A stretch of DNA of 64,000 nucleotides from Boswellia sacra. Taxonomy: Eukaryota; Streptophyta; Magnoliopsida; Sapindales; Burseraceae. The notes beneath the pieces are model-generated. The model worked only from the letters and a program-made list of their open reading frames with translations, had not been told where the DNA came from and ran no database searches. Below are positions 43,990 to 56,510 of the stretch, piece by piece. Positions within the stretch are counted from its first letter, which is position 1, and each line of letters starts with the position of its first letter. A program made the position numbers and the translations under genes. Where the stretch lies: contig SNVD02016100.1 in the NCBI GenBank assembly GCA_013180625.2, forward strand, positions 62,001 through 126,000. The letters are read 5' to 3'.

Positions 43990-45080
43990 ATATCCAACTT
44001 TAAGAGATTTTAGATGGTATAAGGATATATTTGTAACAAATATATTTAAAAGACAGGATTGCAATGCTTCTTTTTGGAAAGAGAGATTTATTGCAAGATT
44101 ACCAAAATTTTTTTCTAAAAAAATAGTCAATAAATTAGCAGAATTAAGAGGGGGAAGTCCAGTTCCTTGGGAAAATATAACATATGGTCAATTATTTGCT
44201 TTCATAAAAAAAGAAGGTTTAGCAATATGCCATGAACAAAAAGAAAAAAGAAAAGTAGAACGATCTAGTAAAATAATGGGATCATTTTGTAAACAATATA
44301 GTTATGAAAATCTTAGACCACCGTCCCATTCTAGAAAATATAAAAAGAATAAATCAAAAAATCTTTACAAATACAAAAGTCAATTTGATAATCAATACTA
44401 TAAGAAGAATACGAAAAAATATAAACATAAAAATAATTATTTAAAATCTAAAAACATTTAATATGCTGGAAATGTAAACAACCTGGTCATACATCAAAAT
44501 AGTGTAAAAGAAGAATAAAGTGAATAAACTTCTTAATGACCAAGATGAACTAAAAGAAAAGCTCAACAAACTCCTATTGAGTGAACAATCTATTCAAGAA
44601 TATAGTATTAGTGACGGTGATAATCATATTCAAGAAATTCAACATTCTGATAATACATCAGAAATTAGTAAAAATTCAAGTTGTACAAAAGGATTACATA
44701 ATTGTAAGCCAGTTAATGTCATTACTTAAAATACTGATGAAAAACTTTTATTGGATATTATTGATAAAATTGAAGACCCAAATATAAAAAGAGAATATCT
44801 AATAAAATTAAAAGAAATCTTAGTACAAGAAAGTAATATTAAGACTGTAGAAACATTTAGTTTAAACAGGATATGGGATAAATATCTATCACAAAGTTTA
44901 TTCAAACAAGTTACCACAGAAGAATTACAACAAGAAATTAAAAACCTTAAGGAACAAATAAAATTAATTGAAAAAGAAAATCAAAATCAACCATTAGAAC
45001 ATCTCCAAGCTCAAACTAGATTAACAATACTTGAATCTAAAAATAAAGATCAAGTTTTAACCTCTAGTTCAAAAATATAA
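43990..45080 (+). pseudogene. Pararetrovirus coat protein, copy H (broken)
   Basis: Parallel to 11990-13050: the WKERFIA body, basic stretch (SRKYKKNKSKNLYKYKSQ), knuckle remnant with stops at about 44460-44510, and the coiled Gln/Leu/Glu tail (44751-45080). Lacks the N-terminal third. Confidence 0.78.
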
Positions 45081-45600
45081 ACAGATTATATACAAATAAT
45101 ATAAAAGACTAATTTATCAACAATGGTATGTAAAAATATTATTACATATGGATAATAGATTGCAGACAGAAACAATTGTATTAGTTGACTCAGAAGCATT
45201 CCAAAATTGTCTTAGAGAGCGTCTTATTCCAACTCAGTATTATGAGAAAACGTATGAGAGACTAAATGGTGCAAATGGAATATCATTAGAAGTCCGGTAT
45301 AAGTTATCAAAAGTCAAAATATGTAATCAAGGATCTTGCTTTAAAACAACATTTATATTAGTAAAAAATCTTACTCAAAATATTATTTTAGGCACTCCAT
45401 TCTTTACACAAATATATCCATTTAAAGTTGATAATTAAGAAATTCACACTGCTATTATAGGAACAAAAATTAGTTTTGAATTCTTATCACCAATAGACAC
45501 CAACGAAATTTCTTTACTTCAACAAAACACAATTGATAAACCAATTAACTTAATAAATACTAAGCAACTTCATATTGATTATTTAGAAAAGGAAATTAAA
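45081..45600 (+). pseudogene. Pararetrovirus protease, copy H
   Basis: LVDSEAFQNCLRE at about 45181 replaces the D-S-G-A motif; the catalytic Asp stays but the Gly is Glu. The following NGISLEVRYKLSKVKI matches the other copies. Confidence 0.75.
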
Positions 45601-47066
45601 GATAAAAGAAGTGAGAAACAATTAGAAAATCCTAATATAAAAGAAGAAATAGAAAATATTGAAAATAAATTTCAGGAAGAACTATGCTCAGATTTGCCTA
45701 ATCAATTTTGGGATAGGAAAAAAACACATAGTTACTTTACCATATATCAAAGAATTTAATCAAAAGCAAATTTTAACAAGGCTAGACCAATTCAAGTGAA
45801 TCAAGAATTATTATCATATTATCAAGCGGAAATACAAGATTTATTAAATAAGAAATTAATAAGAGAATCAAAATCATCTTGGAGTCTTGCAGCCTTTAAT
45901 ATCAATAAAAAAGTTGAATTAGAAAGAGGAGTTCCAAGATTAGTAATCAATTATAAACCATTAAATAAAGTATTGCAATTGATTGGATACCCTAATCAAA
46001 ATAAGAGAGATTTAATCAAAAGACTTTATGATGCAACACAATATTCAAGATTTGATATGAAAAGTGGATGTTGACAAGTTCAAATCGCATAACAAGATAG
46101 ATATAAAATAGCTTTTATAGTTCCATTTTGGCATTATGAATGGAGCCATTTGGATAAAAAAAATGCTCCATCTGAATTCCAAAATATTATGAATGACATA
46201 TTTAATCCTTATACAAAATTCACTATAGTATATATAAATAGGATATTTTAATACTCTCAGAAGCCATAGGTCAACGTTTCAAACATCTTAAAACATTCTT
46301 CTATATAGTCAAGAAAAATGGATTAGTCATTTCTACTTCCAAAATGAAATTATTTCAAACAAAGGTAAGATTTTTAAGATATGATATATATCAAGGAACA
46401 ACAAAAACCAATCTATAGAGCAATAGAATTTGCTGATAAATTTTCAGGTGAAATCAAAGATAAAAATCAATTATAAAGATTCTTAACATCTTTGAATTAC
46501 GTATGAGGTTGCTTTCCAAATCTTAGAAAATTATGTAGATCCTTATTCCAAAGACTTCAAAGGAATCTTTTGCCTTGGACAAATCAACATACTAAAATAG
46601 TCAAAATTATAAAAGAAAAAGTTAAAAGACTCCCTTGCTTAGGAATTCCAAACCGTAATGCATTTATGATCGTGTAAACAAATGCCTCAGAAGTAAGATA
46701 TAGAGTTATTCTTAAACAAAAACTACCAGAATCTAGTAAAGAGGACTTAATTAGATATCATTAAGGAATCTGGCTTGGGCCACAAAAATTAATCAACTAT
46801 TAAAAAAGAAATTTTATCAATTGTTTTATGCATTGTGAAATTTCAAGATGATTTATTCAACAAAAGATTTTTACTCTGTATTGATTGCAAATCTGTAAAA
46901 GAGGTTTTACAAAAAGATATTAAAAATTTAGTTTCTAAACAAATTTTTGCAAAATTACAAGCAATTTTATCTGTATTTGATTTTGAAATAGAATTTATCA
47001 AAGTAGAAAACAATTCTATTCTAGATTTTTTAGCAAGAGAATTTTTGCAGGACAAAATCAAAGAGT
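45601..47066 (+). pseudogene. Pararetrovirus reverse transcriptase-RNase H, copy H (heavily decayed)
   Basis: RT N-terminal part is readable at 45796-46074 (LVINYKPLNKVL, RFDMKSGC). The catalytic box near 46230 is destroyed (Tyr-Ile-Asn-Arg). The RNase H start near 46680 has Asn for the first Asp and a stop before it. The last part 46835-47066 is open (FDFEIEFIKVENNSILDFLA). Confidence 0.78.
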
Positions 47067-48045
47067 GAAACACTTTGTGAGAATATTCAAAATGTCAGAC
47101 AAAAAATCATAAAAGCTAGTGACTATATCATGGCAAAAACTAATCAATCCATTCAAGTTGTAGGTGTGGGAAAGGTTCCCATTGCAAACACTTATTTAAT
47201 TTTAGTTGAATATGTACCTTTATCATTTTCTTAAGCTGTAGCTAGGTCATCTACCTAAACAGGTACTCAATTAGTAAGTGGGTCATCTACCCAGGTAGAT
47301 TCATCTATTGAAAAATCCAATTACATTACAAAAACTCAACTTCAACATCTCTAGGTTACTAAATATACTAAGTCAGTCTTTCTAGTTGAACTCAAAACCC
47401 TTACTCAAAGATTGTTCCTTCCATATTGTCAATATATTACATATAATCCATTAAAAAATCATCAATTTTATGAACTAATTTTATTTTATATGGATAGTGT
47501 CGAAATAGCCCATCAACTTGTAAAATAAAAAAAGTCAAAACTCCTAGAGAATTTAATAGTCAATCTATTTGGACCAATGTTTCTTTTTCAATTCCTTACC
47601 ATCCAAATGGATATAATTAGGTAGATTATCAAAAAGCCTAGTTTAATATGTTTTATCTTAGGACATTTGATCATTCTTGGTTTATCTATTTTGATTCTTG
47701 TTGTCAAAAATTTTATCCATCTTGGTTCCTTGAGTGGTGGTATTATTTAGGAGCCAATCCAGCAATCTGCCCCAAACAGATCATAGATCTTACAAAAGGC
47801 ATATGGATCAAATGGTGGGATAAGTATGATATTTCCAAATGTTTAGTCCAAAATATTCAACAATGGATCGAAAGTGGAAAGAAGCCTATTCAAACTCAAG
47901 CCAAGTCCAAGGAAAAGTCTATGAAGCCCAGTACTCCCTCAAAATAGAAGCCCCAGCCCATGATAAATCAATATTATCTTCAAAAGGTTCCAAAAAGATG
48001 AAGTCAAAAAGTGAACATGCAAATGTAAATGGTAAATTATGGGAA
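47067..48045 (+). pseudogene. Pararetrovirus second ORF, copy H (broken)
   Basis: Same order as copy B: start region after the RNase H TGA, a WTNVSFSIPYHPNGYN block, FYLRTFDHSWFIYFDSCCQ at 47648 (here without the stop seen in copy B), FLEWWYYLGANPAICPKQI and IKWWDKYDISKC. A deletion joins 47790 directly to the WWDKYD part. The tail ends at about 48045. Confidence 0.7.
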
Positions 48046-48059
48046 ATGGCAAGCAAAAA

Positions 48060-48625
48060 TTAAGGGTTTTGTGTATTTTAAAAAACTTTTAATGTACAAT
48101 GTATTCATTAAATATTATTATGAAAAGAACAATATAATGAACCCAGAAATCAAGGTTTAGATGCAAACTAACCAAATAGAAAATGAGATGCCAGAAAATA
48201 ACATAGAAGTTTATAGTGGATAGGCCTATCAACCCACATCCACTGTAATGTCTACAGGAACTGATTCACCATGGTTTAATAAGAGAATTACAAGATGACA
48301 ATCTCATAAGAAAGACCTCTTAGTTTACTCAAATGGCCCTCTACTTTAGAGATTAAAAGACTTCACCTCTCCCTGTTTTTGCCTCATGTTTGTCCACTTT
48401 ATTTATACCTCTCTATAATTGATTAGTTGTAAAGATAAATATAAAGATAAATACAAGTAAAGATATGCTAACCAGTGGGATAAGAGAGTAAATCTTATCA
48501 GAAGAGATTGTAGATCACCTAGACATCTTATAGCCACACTTCAAACAAATTTTCCACCATGGTGACAAAAAGTTGAATAAGCTATTGTAGTTCTCCATTG
48601 CTTATTTTGTTAGGTTAGTAGTCAC
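48060..48625 (-). other. Probable 3' untranslated/LTR part of a decayed Copia element
   Basis: No coding sequence. It lies just downstream (minus direction) of Copia RNase H sequence. LTR borders were not recognised. Confidence 0.35.
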
Positions 48626-48904
48626 CTAAATTAAGCTCAGACAATGCTTGAAGTTTGCTGAGGTGACCAGTTTTGTGATCATATCAGCTGGGTTCTTAGT
48701 TGTATTAATTTTCTTCACATTAATGGATCCTCTTTCAATGATTTCTTTAATAAAATGCAGTTTAATATCCACATGATTTGTTCCTTTTTTTTTCTTATCT
48801 GGCAGTCTCATTTGAAATGGCCTTGCTTGTAATGGCTTTTCTCGAGACTTAGAGCGTGTCAGATGCTTGCCCTTTGAATCTCTTTTCTCTAATCTACCTC
48901 TCAC
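48626..48904 (-). pseudogene. Copia RNase H C-terminus (minus)
   Basis: The minus strand reads NHVDIKLHFIKEIIERGSIN and NPADMITKLVTSANFKHCL, the last segment of Copia polyproteins of the Tnt1/RLC type (usual form KHIDVKFHFIRE...NPADMMTK). Everything between gag and this point is missing. Confidence 0.75.
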
Positions 48905-49029
48905 GGTTAATCCTTCACTTGAGTTGTTTATCTTTTGTATTTACTGTCCTAAGCACTTCTTATAAACCAAGTGATTCTCTGCCATGCTTTAATATATCAG
49001 CAAATGTTTCATATGCGTTGGTAATGAGT

Positions 49030-49460
49030 GCAATAGTATAAAGGCATAATCCTCACCATCAAACACCAAATCAATACTCTCAAGATCTAGTATGAGTTTG
49101 TTGAATCCATTTAGATGGTCTTCAAGTGACTATCTCTCAGCCATCTTGAAAGTAAAGGATTTCCCATTTAGATGCAATCGATTTGGCAAAGCTTTTGTCA
49201 TGTAAACACTTTCTAGTTTGAGCCACAATGCTACTAGAGTTTTTTTCTTACTAACCTAACATCTTATCTCCGAGGCTCAAGATAATGGTTTTATATGCTC
49301 TCTTGAGTATATCCTTCTTCTCCTTATCTGAGTAAGAATCTAGCAGGTTTTTCTCTCCCTTTAGAGCTTCATCAAGACCAAGATTGCTTAATAGTGCTAG
49401 TATCTTGATCTTGCATAAACCGTAATCATCATTTCCAATAAACTTATCAATTTCTATCAT
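49030..49460 (-). pseudogene. Copia gag fragment (minus)
   Basis: Minus-strand DDYGLCKIKILALLSNLGL, ALKGEKNLLDSYSDKEKKD and ILKRAYKTIILSLGDKMLG match the N-terminal part of Copia Gag. It is followed left of 49250, in other frames, by sequence resembling the next gag segment to about 49030. With the RNase H piece it shows a deletion from gag to the 3' end of the element. Confidence 0.75.
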
Positions 49461-49687
49461 TGTTGACTACATCAGTGAAAGCCTCATTTCTGAGTTTTTT
49501 ACTGGCGAAAGAGGTGTTAGGTCCCAGTTAAGCTTGTTATGGGATCCATGGTTGTGCTCTGTTTGGCAACCGAATAAAGCAAGCTCTCAAGATAGGCTAG
49601 GCCTTAATAGAGAAGATGGATAGATGATTGTTTAAGGGGAGGCCTAAAAAAAATGCAAAATAGCATGGTCTTTTGTTCAAGGAGGAT

Positions 49688-49876
49688 TGTTAGGCTTGAG
49701 ACCAAAGTCTCACATCGGCCAGACATGGCAACGATCGTGGACATATGAGTATGGACAAGATCTCTACTAGCATGAGGCATTTTGGGTGAAATCCAAAAGC
49801 AAATCCATTAAGGCTTAGGTCCAAAATGGATAATATCATGCTAATGTGAAGTTTTGGGAGGTCCATAGTCCCAACA
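49688..49876. repeat. LTR-like 189-bp segment (TG...CA)
   Basis: Begins TGTTAGGC and ends CCCAACA. It contains the GTCTCACATCGG block often found in plant LTRs and a GAGACCAAAGTCTC palindrome. It may be the 5' LTR of the minus-strand Copia remnant or a separate solo LTR; a partner was not found in the window. Confidence 0.45.
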
Positions 49877-50420
49877 AATACTTTAGAGGGTTGTGAGTGA
49901 TTTAACCTTTATTGTTCTTTATTCCTTCTTGTTTTGTCCAATCTTGACATCGTAATAGACTTTAGTCTTTTTTTTTTACTATTTCCTAATCTACCAGCTA
50001 CTATGTACTAATAGAAAATGGAAACAATGAGTCATTGACCTGATTTAATTGTTTATTCATAATTTAGCCTGTTGTTGTATTTTAATATGAAACTTGTCAA
50101 GAAATTGGAATAAATTAAGATTTTGCTTTCAAAACAACATAAGAACATATGATTATGTATGTAGTTTATGATAATGTTAACCGTTCTACGAAATTAAATA
50201 CCAACTTGACTACCATGTGCATGTCAATAGGGTTGGCCATTTTCAAACCAACTTCTAAGACAATTAAACTAATGATTCCAACTGACATCAATCATATTCC
50301 TTTCATATTTCTGTTATATTCTTTTCATATTTATTTGGGACAATGATCAATCATTTTAATAGTTGTATTGTAGTCAAGTTGAAGGTAATTAATCCACTAA
50401 TGTATTTAATAACATAATGA
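49877..50420. repeat. Second copy of the CYP79 upstream region
   Basis: Aligns with 26581-26983 and 27798-27935, lacking the 806-bp hAT element. It supports an ancestral duplication of the CYP79 locus whose gene body was replaced here by virus and Copia sequence. Confidence 0.7.
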
Positions 50421-50630
50421 TGGTAACCTGCGTGAATCCATTTAATGTTGATTTAACAAGTCTTTTAAAGTCCTTTATTCGTTTATACATGGCAACCTGT
50501 ATATTGTTAATAAAATAATAATTCAAGAGTAATGACATATGAAACAAAATAAATGTTACGTAAAGAATTACAAAAAGAGATACTATATTTAAAATGGCTT
50601 ATTATTCACCTACCTACATCTACAGATGAT

Positions 50631-51127
50631 TGTCATAGCCTGCCCAAATTGCTTGTGAAATTGGGGCCAAATATGTGTAGGGCTTGGCCTTGTTTCTAGA
50701 AGGTTTACAAGGCCTAGCCCATTTTCTAGAAATCTTTAGCAAGCACATGTGCTAGAATTCTCTATGTAAATATCTAGATATTTTAGGTGATGAATTTGGA
50801 TAGTTAATATTGACCCTTGGATGTATCGAATCTTGGCCATCTGTTTAGTAGGAGGAGTACAAATATCCCTCCAAGCTTTATTTGTAAGCCAAGTTGTAAT
50901 CAAGCGATTTGTAATAGTTCTAATGTAATACAAAGCATTCTTGTTAGCAACTCTTGTCTCCCCTTCCAATAACTCTATTCTTTTGTCAAAAAGCTCTAAG
51001 CTCAAAGGTCTCGAAAGCTTCCCCTTTAGTAAGCAAGCTAAGCAACAAGGCTTACTTAGCAACTTTAGGTGTAAGTTGTCTAAGTGTTGCACAGGTAATT
51101 TCGCTGCAAAAAATTAAGCCCATGATA
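50631..51127 (+). repeat. 5' LTR of gypsy element
   Basis: Pairs with 55981-56510, diverged by many substitutions and a short indel; the terminal CA has become TA here. Older than the LTR element at 2154. Confidence 0.82.
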
Positions 51128-51675
51128 CTTGGTATTAGAACCCAATTTAGGATGTTGAGTAGTTATTGGAGTGTTTATAGATATGTCCAGAAAAGCTTTG
51201 TCGAAAAGACCATAAAAGTCTAATGAGACTCAATTTTAAGTGGGACCATTTGTGACCCCTCTAACCTTTCTTGGAAGCTTTCCTAGTGTACATTTAATTG
51301 TTCCAACACTTACTACTATTTTGGTTTATTGAGTGGAGTAAGTTTCGAGCAAAGAAGCATGTCATTCGACATTGAGGTGATGGTGGAAGGGCAAGCTTGT
51401 GGTCACAAGGCACAGCCTCAGCCTCGTCCACAAGGGAAGTGTGGTAGGTCCAAAGCTCGAGCCACAGAGGCCTTGGAGTCTCGTGTTACTAACATAGAGT
51501 ATGTTGTCTCGAGTATGGATAATACCATCAAGGGCTCTTCGATCATCTTGAATGCCTAGAGATAGACTATGGGGAGATCACCTAAGTGGCCAAGTCTAGC
51601 ATACTCGAGTTTAGCTAATCCCTTAAAGGGGAACTTCTTACATCGACACGAGAACTCACTGGCTTGTGAACCTTT

Positions 51676-52560
51676 GTGAAGCATGAATTGCGAGTAGTTC
51701 GTGCTAAAGTGGAAGGAACGTGCATGGATTGGGAGAAACATAGATGCCATCATGCTACCCAAGCTTCTACTAGCACTAGCGGATTGAACAACATGCACTT
51801 GCCTACTCTTGCCATATACCACGACACTTGTAATGCCATGAAAGTCGATAACTTTTTGTTTGGTCTTGAACAATACTTCGAGGCCAAAGGTGTTTATCAC
51901 GATGCTTCAAGAATCGGTATTACACCTACATTCCTTCGTGATGTAGCCTAACTATAGTGGCATCATAAGCATAGTGACACGAGCAAAGGCATATGTTATA
52001 TCCACACATGGAGCCACTTGAAGACGAAACTTCAAAAGCACTTATCTCAAAGCAATACTGAAAAGAAGGCAAGGGGTTGCTTCCGCCGTTTGAAGCAAAG
52101 TGGCAGGATTATATCAAAGAGTTCACCCTAATAATCTTGGAAATTGAAGATATGTCCAATAAAGACTCTCTCTTCTACTTCCTTGATGGTCTCAAAGATT
52201 GGGCAAGGGTTAAGCTTGAGAGGCGTGGCATACAGAAAACCCTAATGAAGAAGCCATACCCGCAGTTGAATCCCTCATGGATTACACGTTATAGTCTAAA
52301 GAAAAGAAGGCCAATCATGGCAAAGGTAGGGGAGAGAGGAACACAAAGAAGGACCAAGGTCATAAGAAAATAGGTGCATGCAAATCTTCATAGGGTGACA
52401 AGCAAGACAAGCCTAGCGGAGGTAAGTCCGAAGCCCCTTAGCCTAAAAGTCCTCGCTTTATTTATGACGATCATTATTGGGTACGCGACTGCCCAAAGTG
52501 TAAGACCCTCAATGCCTTAGCCATACGACATAAAGGGATGCAAGATCAAGGGCCCTAAGC
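51676..52560 (+). pseudogene. Gypsy gag
   Basis: Readable peptides are KVDNFLFGLEQYFEAKGV, DASRIGITPTFLRDVA, then in another frame KEFTLIILEIEDMSNKDSLF and FLDGLKDWARVKLERRG, the usual order of chromovirus Gag. A degenerate CCHC remnant (VRDCPKC) lies near 52490. Confidence 0.75.
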
Positions 52561-52579
52561 AGGGAAGGGTTCTTTTCAC

Positions 52580-52873
52580 ATGATTGGCACACTCAAAAGG
52601 CCTACACACACCAAGAAGGGTCTAATGTACATGAGCGCCATGATAAATGGCAAGAGCATGCATGCCATGCTAGATACTGGAGCCACGCACAACTTTATCT
52701 TTATTGAGAAAGTCAAATGGCTAGGCCTTAAGTATAACAATGGAGGAGGCATCATCAAGGTGGTAAACTCACCTGTAAAATCGATAATAGGCATGGCCAA
52801 GTCCACACTAATTCAACTTAGTACATGGAGTAGAGATCTTGGTTTCTCTATCATCTTCATGGATGACTTCTAA
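52580..52873 (+). pseudogene. Gypsy aspartic protease
   Basis: Contains LDTGATHNFIF (about 52670), an intact D-T-G-A active site, preceded by MYMSAMINGKSM and followed by the flap region. Ends at a stop at 52871. Confidence 0.82.
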
Positions 52874-53159
52874 GTAGTGCTAGGCGTGAAATTTTTCTCC
52901 CAATTCCATGCTTTCCCCATACTAGCCTCTAACTCCCTTAGCATCCTTGATAGGAGTTGACTGTGTATGATTGTTGCAGAGCATGCAATCAAAGTTGAAA
53001 GTAAGGCACTATCCGTATTGTAATTCAAACGTGGAATGAGAAAGGACACAAGCTTCTTTGCCACTGTTTGGGAATTGAATGATGGAGAAGACACCACCAT
53101 TGCCGAAGACCCAACACCACTAAAGGTCCAAGCCGTCCTCAAAGTATATAAGGACATCA

Positions 53160-54490
53160 TGCCCCAAGAGCTTCCAAGGAAACTACCTCTAAGGCGTGAG
53201 TTGGATCACTAAATTGAGTTTAAACCTAGTGTCAAGCCTCCAGCCATGGCACCTTACCATATGGCACCACCTGAACTTGCAAAGTTGGGAAAGCAACTCC
53301 GATATTTACTTGATACAGGCTACATCTACCCTTCTAAAGCTCCTTACAGTGCACCTATCATGTTTCAAAAGAAGAAGGATGGATCTCTCTGCATGTGCAT
53401 CGACTATTGGGCACTTAACAAAATCACCATCAAGAACAAGTACCCAATAGCCCTAATTGCGAAGTTATTCAACCAACTTAGGAACACCTGATACTTCTCG
53501 AAGCTTGACTTGTAATCGGGGTATTACCAAGTGCGTATTACCAAAGGTGATGAATCAAAGACAACATGCGTGATAAGGTACGGTGCCTATGAGTTTCTAG
53601 TCACGCCATTCGACCTCACCAATGCACCTGCCACATTTTGTACCCTCATGAACAAATTATTCCATCCTTACCTTGACCAGTTCATAATGGTGTACTTGGA
53701 TGACATTGCAGTGTATAGCATGACCTTTGAAGAGCATGTGAAACACCTTAAGCATTTTCCAAGTGCTTTGTGAAAATAAACTCTATGTCAAGAAAAAGAA
53801 ATGCTCCTTTGCTCAACAAGAGGTAGATTTCCTTGGCCATTGGATATAGAATAGGAGACTCATGAAAGATCTAGCAAAGGTGAGAACAATTCAAGAATGG
53901 GAGCCTCCTACCAAAGTACCAGAGTTGCAATCGTTTCTTAGGTTGTTAAACTACTATAGGCGATTCATCAATGGCTATTCAATGAAGGCTGCCCCTCCCA
54001 TATACCTACTCAAGAAGAACCACATGTGGCACTAGACTGAAAAGGGCAACACACCTTCAAGGAGCTAAAGAAGGCAATTTCAAAAGAACCTGTGTTGGCA
54101 TTATTCGACCACACAAAACCATTCAAAATGCATGTTGATGCCTTAGAATTTGCCATTAGGGGCGTTCTTATGCAAGATGGACATCCTATCATGTACAAGA
54201 GCCGTAAGCTTGATGACACATAGTGGTGTTACATAGTCCAAGAAAAAGAGCTGACAATTATCATTCATTGCATAAAGGTTTGGCGTTAGTACTTGCTTGG
54301 CTCACACTTTATTGTCATGGTCGACAATGTAGCAACGAGCTACTTTCAAACGCAAAAGAAACTAAGCCCCAAGCAAGTACGATGGTAAGACATCTTGGAC
54401 AAATTCGACTATTGGCTAAAGTATAAGCTTGGCAAGGCGAATGTAGCAGCCAATGCATTAAGTCACAAGGCAGAACTTGCAACACTAAAT
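53160..54490 (+). pseudogene. Gypsy reverse transcriptase and RNase H
   Basis: YLLDTGYIYPSKAPYSAPIM and KKDGSLCMCIDYWALNKITI at 53290-53430, YGAYEFLVTPFDLTNAPATF and MVYLDDIAVYS at about 53690. The RNase H region follows with DALEFAIRGVLMQDG (about 54140) and KLGKANVAANALSHK (about 54430). The tether and several other places carry stops. Confidence 0.85.
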
Positions 54491-54639
54491 GTGAGTAGAC
54501 CATAAAGCATATTAATTGTCTGCATCAAAGAAGGCCTATAGCGCGATCCCGTAGCCAAGAACCTATTAAAGCTTGCCAGTGAGGAAAAGACAAAGCACTT
54601 TTGGATGGATGAAGGATTAGTTCTCACAATGGGAAACCG

Positions 54640-55810
54640 TCTTTTTGTACCAAGACATAGGAATTTGCGAAAGGAGATCATCAAGGAATGCCACGACTAT
54701 AAGTGGGCTAGCCACCTAGGTATGGCACAAACCCTTACACTCGTCCAAAATTCTTACTATTGGCCACAAATGTGAGAAAACATGGAGGCCTATGTGCAGA
54801 CTTGCCTAGTGTCTCAATAAGAGAAGGTTGAGCACCAACATCCAACAAGATTATTAGAGCCCCTGCCCATTGCAAAAAAGCCATGGCAAAGCGTGTCGAT
54901 GGATTTCATTGATGTCTTACGAAAATCTGAAGGGTATGGAAGCATTATGGCGGTAGTTGATCAGTTTAGCAAGTATGCCACCTTCATATCAGTCTCAATA
55001 GACTGCCCTACTAATGATGAGCATTCCTCAAGAACATGATGAAGTTATGGGGAGTTCCACAGAACATAGTTAGTGATCCCCTACATTTCAAAGGTCACTT
55101 TTGGGGAGAACTCTTCAAATTGCTGGGTATTGACTTGAACCTCTCAACCAGCTTCCATCCCCATACCGATGGACAAACTGAGTGCATTAATAGCCTTTTA
55201 GAGCTATACTTAAGGCATTACATGAGCGCTCACTAGAGAGATTGGGCAAAACTATTGGATATTGCCCAGTTCTCATATAACATTCAAATAAGGAAGGCCA
55301 CTGATAAGAGCTTGTTCGAAATTATAACCAGGAGACAACTCATGAAACCTCTTGTCATTGCCTCAACATATGAAGGAAAGAGCTCGGTGGCCTATAAGCT
55401 TGCAAGAGAGTGGCATGACCAAGCTAATATTACTGAAGCATGTTTAGATAAGGCTACCAAAAAGATGAAAAAATGGGCAAACACAAGGAGACGACACCCT
55501 GAATTCCCGGAAGGGGACTTGGTGCTTATCAAGCTACTGCCTCAACAATTCAAAAGGTTACACAATGTGCATAAAGGGTTGCTACAAAGGTATGAAGGTC
55601 CCTTCAGAATCATCAAGCAAGTAGGCAACGTCTCCTACCAAGTACAATTGCCCCCTAGCCTCAAGATAAATCCTGTCTTCCATGTGAGCTTTCTTAAGCC
55701 TTATCATAAGGACATAGAAGACCTAAGCAGAAGCGAGTCCATGAGAGCACCAACCGCTATCATCATTAAATTCGACAAGGACGTGGAGTGCACCCTTGTG
55801 AAATGAGTGA
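54640..55810 (+). pseudogene. Gypsy integrase with C-terminal chromodomain-type end
   Basis: Zinc-binding part ECHDYKWASHLGMAQTL (about 54690) and the CLVS remnant, core SMDFIDVL (about 54898), GVPQNIVSDPLHFKGHFW and TSFHPHTDGQTECINSLLE (the Gln-Thr-Glu is intact). Then GDLVLIKLLPQQ and YEGPFRI, and INPVFHVSFLKPYH. Downstream EYLVKWKNF (about 55840) is the core of a chromodomain, which would guide integration to chromatin. Confidence 0.82.
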
Positions 55811-55980
55811 TATGAAGGAGAGGAGTTCTACTCTACACTGAGTACTTGGTAAAGTGGAAAAACTTTCAAACAATGAGGCTAGGTCGGAGTGCGAAGACAC
55901 CTTGTGGTAATTTAGGGAGCACATCCAACACTATAATGACGAGAACGCGTCATGGATGTTATAAGTTTTGGTGGGGAGAA

Positions 55981-56510
55981 TATCACAGACAGCCCAAATT
56001 GCTTGCAAAATTAGGCCCAAATATGTGTAAATCTTAGTTTCTAGAAGGTTTACAAGGCCTAGCCCATTTTCTAGAAATCTCTAGCAAACACATGTGCTAG
56101 AATTCTCTATGTAAATATCTATATATTTTAGATGATTATTCTAGATAATTAATATTGACCTTTGGATGTATTGAATCTTAGCCATCCATTTGGAAGAAGG
56201 ATTAGTATAAATACCCCTCCAAGCATCATTTATAAGCCTCGTTGTAATCAAGCCATTAGTAAGAGTTCTAGTGTAATACAAAGCATTCTTATTAGCAACT
56301 CTTGTCTCCCTCTTCCAATACCTCTCTTCTCTTGTCAAAAAGCTCTAAGCTCAAAGGTCCTAGCTTCGAAAGCTTCTCCTTTAGTGAGCAAGCTACGCAA
56401 CAAGGCTTACTTAACAACTTTGGGTGTGAGTTGTCTAAGTGTCACATGAGTAATATGAGTAATTCTGCAGCCAAAAATTAAGCTTGCTACCAAAAATTAA
56501 GCCTCTGACA
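55981..56510 (+). repeat. 3' LTR of gypsy element
   Basis: Begins TATCACAG (first TG decayed to TA) after the purine-rich GGTGGGGAGAA, ends CTCTGACA. Carries a short internal duplication of CAAAAATTAAGC absent from the 5' LTR. Confidence 0.82.

Larger units (their letters stand above)
50631..56510 (+). mobile_element. Ty3/gypsy LTR retrotransposon, chromovirus-like, degenerate
   Basis: LTRs are 50631-51127 and 55981-56510 (shared text around GCCCAAATTGCTTG, TTTCTAGAAGGTTTACAAGG, CATGTGCTAGAATTCTC). The primer site TGGTATTAGAACCC at 51130 is a two-base variant of the tRNA-iMet site. The flanks share TGAT (50627-50630 and 56511-56514). The order gag, protease, RT, RNase H, integrase, chromodomain-like end is that of plant chromoviruses. 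All frames carry many stops. Confidence 0.88.
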
